Assembly (NCBI GenBank): GCA_005877225.1
Contig: VBPK01000045.1
Location: 1 to 9,030 of the forward strand
Source: Nitrososphaerota archaeon
GTDB lineage: Archaea; Thermoproteota; Nitrososphaeria; Nitrososphaerales; Gagatemarchaeaceae
DNA: 9,030 nucleotides
Direction: 5' to 3'
A program made the translations under genes and the position numbers. The notes beneath the pieces were generated by a model. The model was not told where the DNA came from. It did no database searches and saw only the letters and a program-made list of their open reading frames with translations. Of the stretch, positions 6,557-9,030 are shown piece by piece (the first letter of the stretch is position 1; each line of letters begins with the position of its first letter).

Positions 6557-7636
6557 ATGGCTGAAGTCAGATTCGAAAATGTAACGAAGATTGTCGGAGG
6601 TAAGAAGTTTGCGGACAATGTTAGTTTCGATATAAGGGATAGGGAATTCGTCTCCATTCTGGGTGAGCCCGGGTCTGGGAAGTCGATGGTGCTGAGGATG
6701 ATTGCAGGATTGGAAAGACCAGACAGCGGTAATATCTATATCGGAGACAGGAATGTCAATGATTTGCGTCCGGCTGAGCGAAACGTCGCAATGGTTTTTC
6801 AGAGTTTCGCGCTCTATCCTCACAAGACGGTCTACGAAAACCTCACCTTTCCGTTATTCAAACGGGGGATGAGCAAGGAGGAAATCGACAAGCGTGTGAG
6901 GAGCATCGCGGAGATGCTTCGCATCTCTCACGTGTTGGAGAAGCGACCCGCCCTACTGAGCGGGGGGGAGAGACAACGCGTAGCAATCGGAAGAGCGATC
7001 GTGAGGAACTCCGATGCCTTGCTGATGGACGAACCTCTCAGCAATCTCGATGCGAAGCTAAGGCTGCACATGCGAGCTGAGCTCAGAAAAATTCAGAAGG
7101 AGATCGGACAGACGACCATATTCACCACAGCTGATGAAGTTGAAGCTCTGTCCATCGCTGACAGAATTTGCGTATACAGAGAGGGCTCGATAGTCCAATT
7201 CGACGCTCCGGAGGCCATCTATGATAGGCCAAATTCACTGTACGTAGCGCAAATGGTTGGAAGGCCTCAGATGAATTTCGTAGACGGCACGATCAGATTC
7301 AAGGACGGAAGAAGCCAATTTGTTTCGAGCAACTTCACCACCGACCTGTCAACCTCGGGTCCAACTCCACCCGCAGACAAAGAAGTCGTGCTTGGGATAA
7401 GGCCCAGCGATACAAGGGTTAGCACTCGAGAGGTCAACGGAGGATTTCAGTGCGAAGTATACGTCACGGAGTTCGTTGGATCGGAGGCGATACTAGACAT
7501 CAAGATAGGTGATCAGTTGCTAAGAGCTCGGGTGCCTGTGTCGATGAAGGCGGAGATAGGTGATAAACTGTGGGTGAAGTTTGACGAAAGCAGGATTCAC
7601 ATATTTGATAAGGGCACAGCATCAGCGATTCAGTGA
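6557..7636 (+). CDS. MalK-like ABC ATPase 2, H-loop His replaced by Ala
   Basis: This is the second ATPase of the tandem pair, 359 residues, starting at the ATG 18 bp after the previous stop. It aligns with ATPase 1 without gaps over the nucleotide-binding domain (17 of 30 residues identical at 31-60), so the pair arose by duplication. Walker A is GEPGSGKS at 36-43, Q-loop Gln is Q82, the signature is a good LSGGE at 134-138, Walker B is D158-E159 (LLMDEP), and the D-loop is SNLDA at 162-166. The H-loop reads FTTADEVEAL: position 192, normally the His that contacts the gamma-phosphate, is Ala (codon GCT at 7130-7132). The C-terminal OB/TOBE domain (about 236-359; GIRPSDT at 280-286, VTEFVGS at 303-309) is present, as in sugar-importer ATPases. 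Its intact signature would complete the site formed by the Walker motifs of ATPase 1. Tandem non-identical ATPases occur in some CUT1 systems, for example the GlpS/GlpT glycerol importer of rhizobia. Confidence 0.93.
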   Translation: MAEVRFENVTKIVGGKKFADNVSFDIRDREFVSILGEPGSGKSMVLRMIAGLERPDSGNIYIGDRNVNDLRPAERNVAMVFQSFALYPHKTVYENLTFPLFKRGMSKEEIDKRVRSIAEMLRISHVLEKRPALLSGGERQRVAIGRAIVRNSDALLMDEPLSNLDAKLRLHMRAELRKIQKEIGQTTIFTTADEVEALSIADRICVYREGSIVQFDAPEAIYDRPNSLYVAQMVGRPQMNFVDGTIRFKDGRSQFVSSNFTTDLSTSGPTPPADKEVVLGIRPSDTRVSTREVNGGFQCEVYVTEFVGSEAILDIKIGDQLLRARVPVSMKAEIGDKLWVKFDESRIHIFDKGTASAIQ

Positions 7637-7655
7637 CGGGCGGAACCAGTGACGG
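7631..7655 (+). repeat. 9-bp direct repeat at the end of the ATPase operon
   Basis: CAGTGACGG occurs at 7631-7639, overlapping the TGA stop of ATPase 2, and again exactly at 7647-7655, a 16-bp period. It could be a small duplication; no function is evident. Confidence 0.5.
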
Positions 7656-7868
7656 ACTAGTTCGTGTTACGCGTCTGAGCGAGCCCTATACCAGATCTTA
7701 GGAAGTCGATCGGGCGGAGCTTCTGAACTCCTCCTTCCAACGACGAGGGAGCGGGACGAGCGGAACGAGCCGCGGGGCGTTCTTCCACGTCATTGCAGAG
7801 CACCTCAGTTGTGGTTCGTTCGGGGAAATAGAAATGCTTATGAAAACATACGCGTTTCGACCCCCAAC
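7637..7868. other. Intergenic region between ATPase 2 and the GcvPA-like gene
   Basis: These 232 bp hold no gene I can support. A minus-strand reading frame crosses the region but is rich in Arg, Pro and Ser with no recognisable fold, and it runs over the GcvPA-like start. No tRNA fits: a TTC-rich stretch near 7812-7822 has no matching T-stem. A possible hairpin pairs GGAACG (7762-7767) with CGTTCT (7778-7783) around a 10-base GC-rich loop, with one G-U pair. No U-tract follows, so it is not a clear terminator. The right end carries the promoter described separately. Confidence 0.5.
7831..7846 (+). promoter_or_regulatory. Promoter of the GcvPA-like gene
   Basis: GAAATGCTTATGAAAA contains a purine-rich BRE-like stretch followed by the TATA-like CTTATGAA, centred about 28 bp before the ATG at 7869. 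That spacing predicts a leaderless transcript, and no Shine-Dalgarno sequence is present before the ATG. The gene is therefore probably transcribed separately from the ATPase operon. Confidence 0.5.
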
Positions 7869-9030
7869 ATGACCGAAGGCGGGGAGGGTACGGCGACGGT
7901 TTTCCCTTACATACCGAATTCGGTTCCTGAAATAAAGGCACGAATGCTAAAGGAGGTTGACGCGAAAAATGAAATGGATCTCTACTCCGAGATACCTGAA
8001 CATCTTAGATTCAAGAGAGAGCTCAAGCTACCCAAACCAATTCTAGACGAATATGATCTAAGACGACACGTCGAAAGCCTGCTCGAAAAGAACAACAACT
8101 GCAAGGATTACCTCAACTTCCTGGGCGCTGGCTGCGCACAGCACTTTGTTCCCGCTGTGTGCGACGAGATTAACGGACGAGGCGAGTTCCTTACCGCGTA
8201 CGTGGGGGAACCGTACGCAGACCACGGCAAGTGGCAAGCTCTCTTTGAGTACTGCAGTCTCATGGGCGAACTGCTTGATATGGACGTACTGAGCTGCCCG
8301 CTCTACGACGGAGCTCAGGCCGCCGCGACCTCGGTGCGGATGGCATCTCGTCTGACGGGGCGCAGAGAAGTTGTCGTCCCTCGCTCGATGAACCCCGAGG
8401 CCAGGTTGGTGATGACGAACTACTTGAAGCCAGATATCGTTGTCAAAGAGGTTGGTTTCGATCCAAAGACAGGGCTGATCGACACCTATGATTTGGGCGC
8501 CAAAGTCACTGGCAGCACTGCGGCTGTTTTCTTGGAGAATCCCTCTTATCTCGGGCTAATCGAAAGCCAGGCGACGAAGGTAGGCAAACTTGCTCGCGAG
8601 AGAGGGGCAGAGTTTATTGTCTATTGCGATCCGATCTCTCTCGGCGTCATAGCCCCTCCCGCAGAATTCGGCGCCACGATCGCGTGCGGCGATTTTCATC
8701 CACTTGGAATTCCGATGGAGGCTGGAGGAGGGGTGGGCGGCTTCATCGCTACCCATGGAGACATGAAGTACATCAGCGAATTCAAGGACCTGATGTTTGG
8801 AATAACCGAGACGAGCGTCGAAGGTGAATACGGGTTTGGCGAAGTCCTCTTCGAAAGGACATCGTATGGTTCCAGGGAAAAAGGGAAAGAATTCACCGGA
8901 ACGAGCACCGGCATCTGGGCCATCACAGCCGCCGTCTACCTGTCGTTGATGGGTCCAAAGGGAATGGAAGAAACCGGGAGAACGATCATGCAAATGTCCC
9001 AGTATGCAGCGAGTCAACTTTCAAAGATCA
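7869..9030 (+). CDS. gcvPA: Glycine dehydrogenase (decarboxylating) subunit 1-like protein, 3' end missing
   Basis: This resembles the alpha subunit of the split P-protein of the glycine cleavage system, which with the GcvPB subunit decarboxylates glycine and passes the aminomethyl group to lipoyl-H protein. In known split P-proteins the PLP-binding Lys is in GcvPB. The ATG at 7869 gives 387 residues before the window edge, against roughly 440-460 in the family. Family landmarks are the N-terminal FPYIPN (12-17), EIPEHLRFKREL (41-52), FLGAG (84-88), EFLTAY (106-111), YDGA (146-149), ENPSYLGLIES (223-233), PLGIPMEAGG (278-287) and AVYLSLMGPKG (355-365). Several normally invariant loops differ: after TAY the usual TPYQPE..QG is replaced by VGEPYADHGKW, and the usual REKATSNICTNQ region reads REKGKEFTGTSTG (336-348). 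It may be a divergent GcvPA or a paralogue with another substrate. A GcvPB partner would be expected just downstream, outside the window. Confidence 0.85.
   Translation, partial: MTEGGEGTATVFPYIPNSVPEIKARMLKEVDAKNEMDLYSEIPEHLRFKRELKLPKPILDEYDLRRHVESLLEKNNNCKDYLNFLGAGCAQHFVPAVCDEINGRGEFLTAYVGEPYADHGKWQALFEYCSLMGELLDMDVLSCPLYDGAQAAATSVRMASRLTGRREVVVPRSMNPEARLVMTNYLKPDIVVKEVGFDPKTGLIDTYDLGAKVTGSTAAVFLENPSYLGLIESQATKVGKLARERGAEFIVYCDPISLGVIAPPAEFGATIACGDFHPLGIPMEAGGGVGGFIATHGDMKYISEFKDLMFGITETSVEGEYGFGEVLFERTSYGSREKGKEFTGTSTGIWAITAAVYLSLMGPKGMEETGRTIMQMSQYAASQLSKI

Noticed and set aside
7801..7830. Possible tRNA T-loop (GGTTCG) near 7814
   Set aside because: The bases on either side do not pair to form a T-stem, and no acceptor or anticodon arm fits around it on either strand.
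7657..7941. Minus-strand 94-residue reading frame after ATPase 2
   Set aside because: It crosses the promoter and start of the GcvPA-like gene, has a low-complexity Arg/Pro/Ser composition and no recognisable motif.
8556..9017. Minus-strand 153-residue reading frame inside the GcvPA-like gene
   Set aside because: It is antisense to well-conserved GcvPA sequence, and its translation (many Arg, His and Ser) shows no fold or motif.
1..9030. CRISPR array, insertion sequence, integrase or defence gene
   Set aside because: No regularly spaced repeats, transposase motifs or terminal inverted repeats are visible. Every long frame is accounted for by transport, hydrolase or glycine-metabolism genes.

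Overview
This window looks archaeal. The evidence is seen directly: TATA elements lie about 25-35 bp upstream of chosen starts, most starts lack a convincing Shine-Dalgarno sequence (suggesting leaderless or short-leader transcripts), Arg codons AGA/AGG are frequent, and the glycine decarboxylase P-protein appears as a separate GcvPA-type subunit. GC content is moderate, roughly half. A member of the Thermoproteota is my best guess, but the sequence alone does not fix the lineage.

Layout from left to right. At 1-2721 (+) lies the membrane and extracellular half of a CUT1-type (MalEFG-like) ABC importer: a solute-binding protein cut by the left edge, a MalF-like permease whose 3' part is broken, and a complete MalG-like permease. 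At 2820-4058 (+) is an M28 zinc aminopeptidase with a PA-type insert. It converges with 4068-5375 (-), an M20 ArgE/DapE-type deacylase. A compact divergent promoter near 5405-5428 separates the M20 gene from two tandem MalK-like ATPase genes at 5444-6538 and 6557-7636 (+). After a 232-bp gap with its own TATA-like element, a GcvPA-like gene starts at 7869 and runs off the right edge.

How the parts may work together. The binding protein, two different permeases and two different ATPases make a plausible complete five-subunit importer, with an M28 gene and an opposed M20 gene between its halves. The two ATPases are full-length paralogues that align without gaps over about 240 residues, yet each has lost a different catalytic element. 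The first has an altered signature motif (LTSGE) with an intact H-loop His. The second has an intact signature (LSGGE) but Ala in place of the H-loop His. In a head-to-tail dimer both losses fall in the same composite ATP site, which predicts one consensus and one degenerate site. The MalF-like gene lacks about 35 codons, including the predicted fifth membrane helix, and changes frame at the same point, so the importer is either broken here or misassembled. The GcvPA-like protein keeps the fold-level landmarks of the family but replaces several of its best conserved loops.
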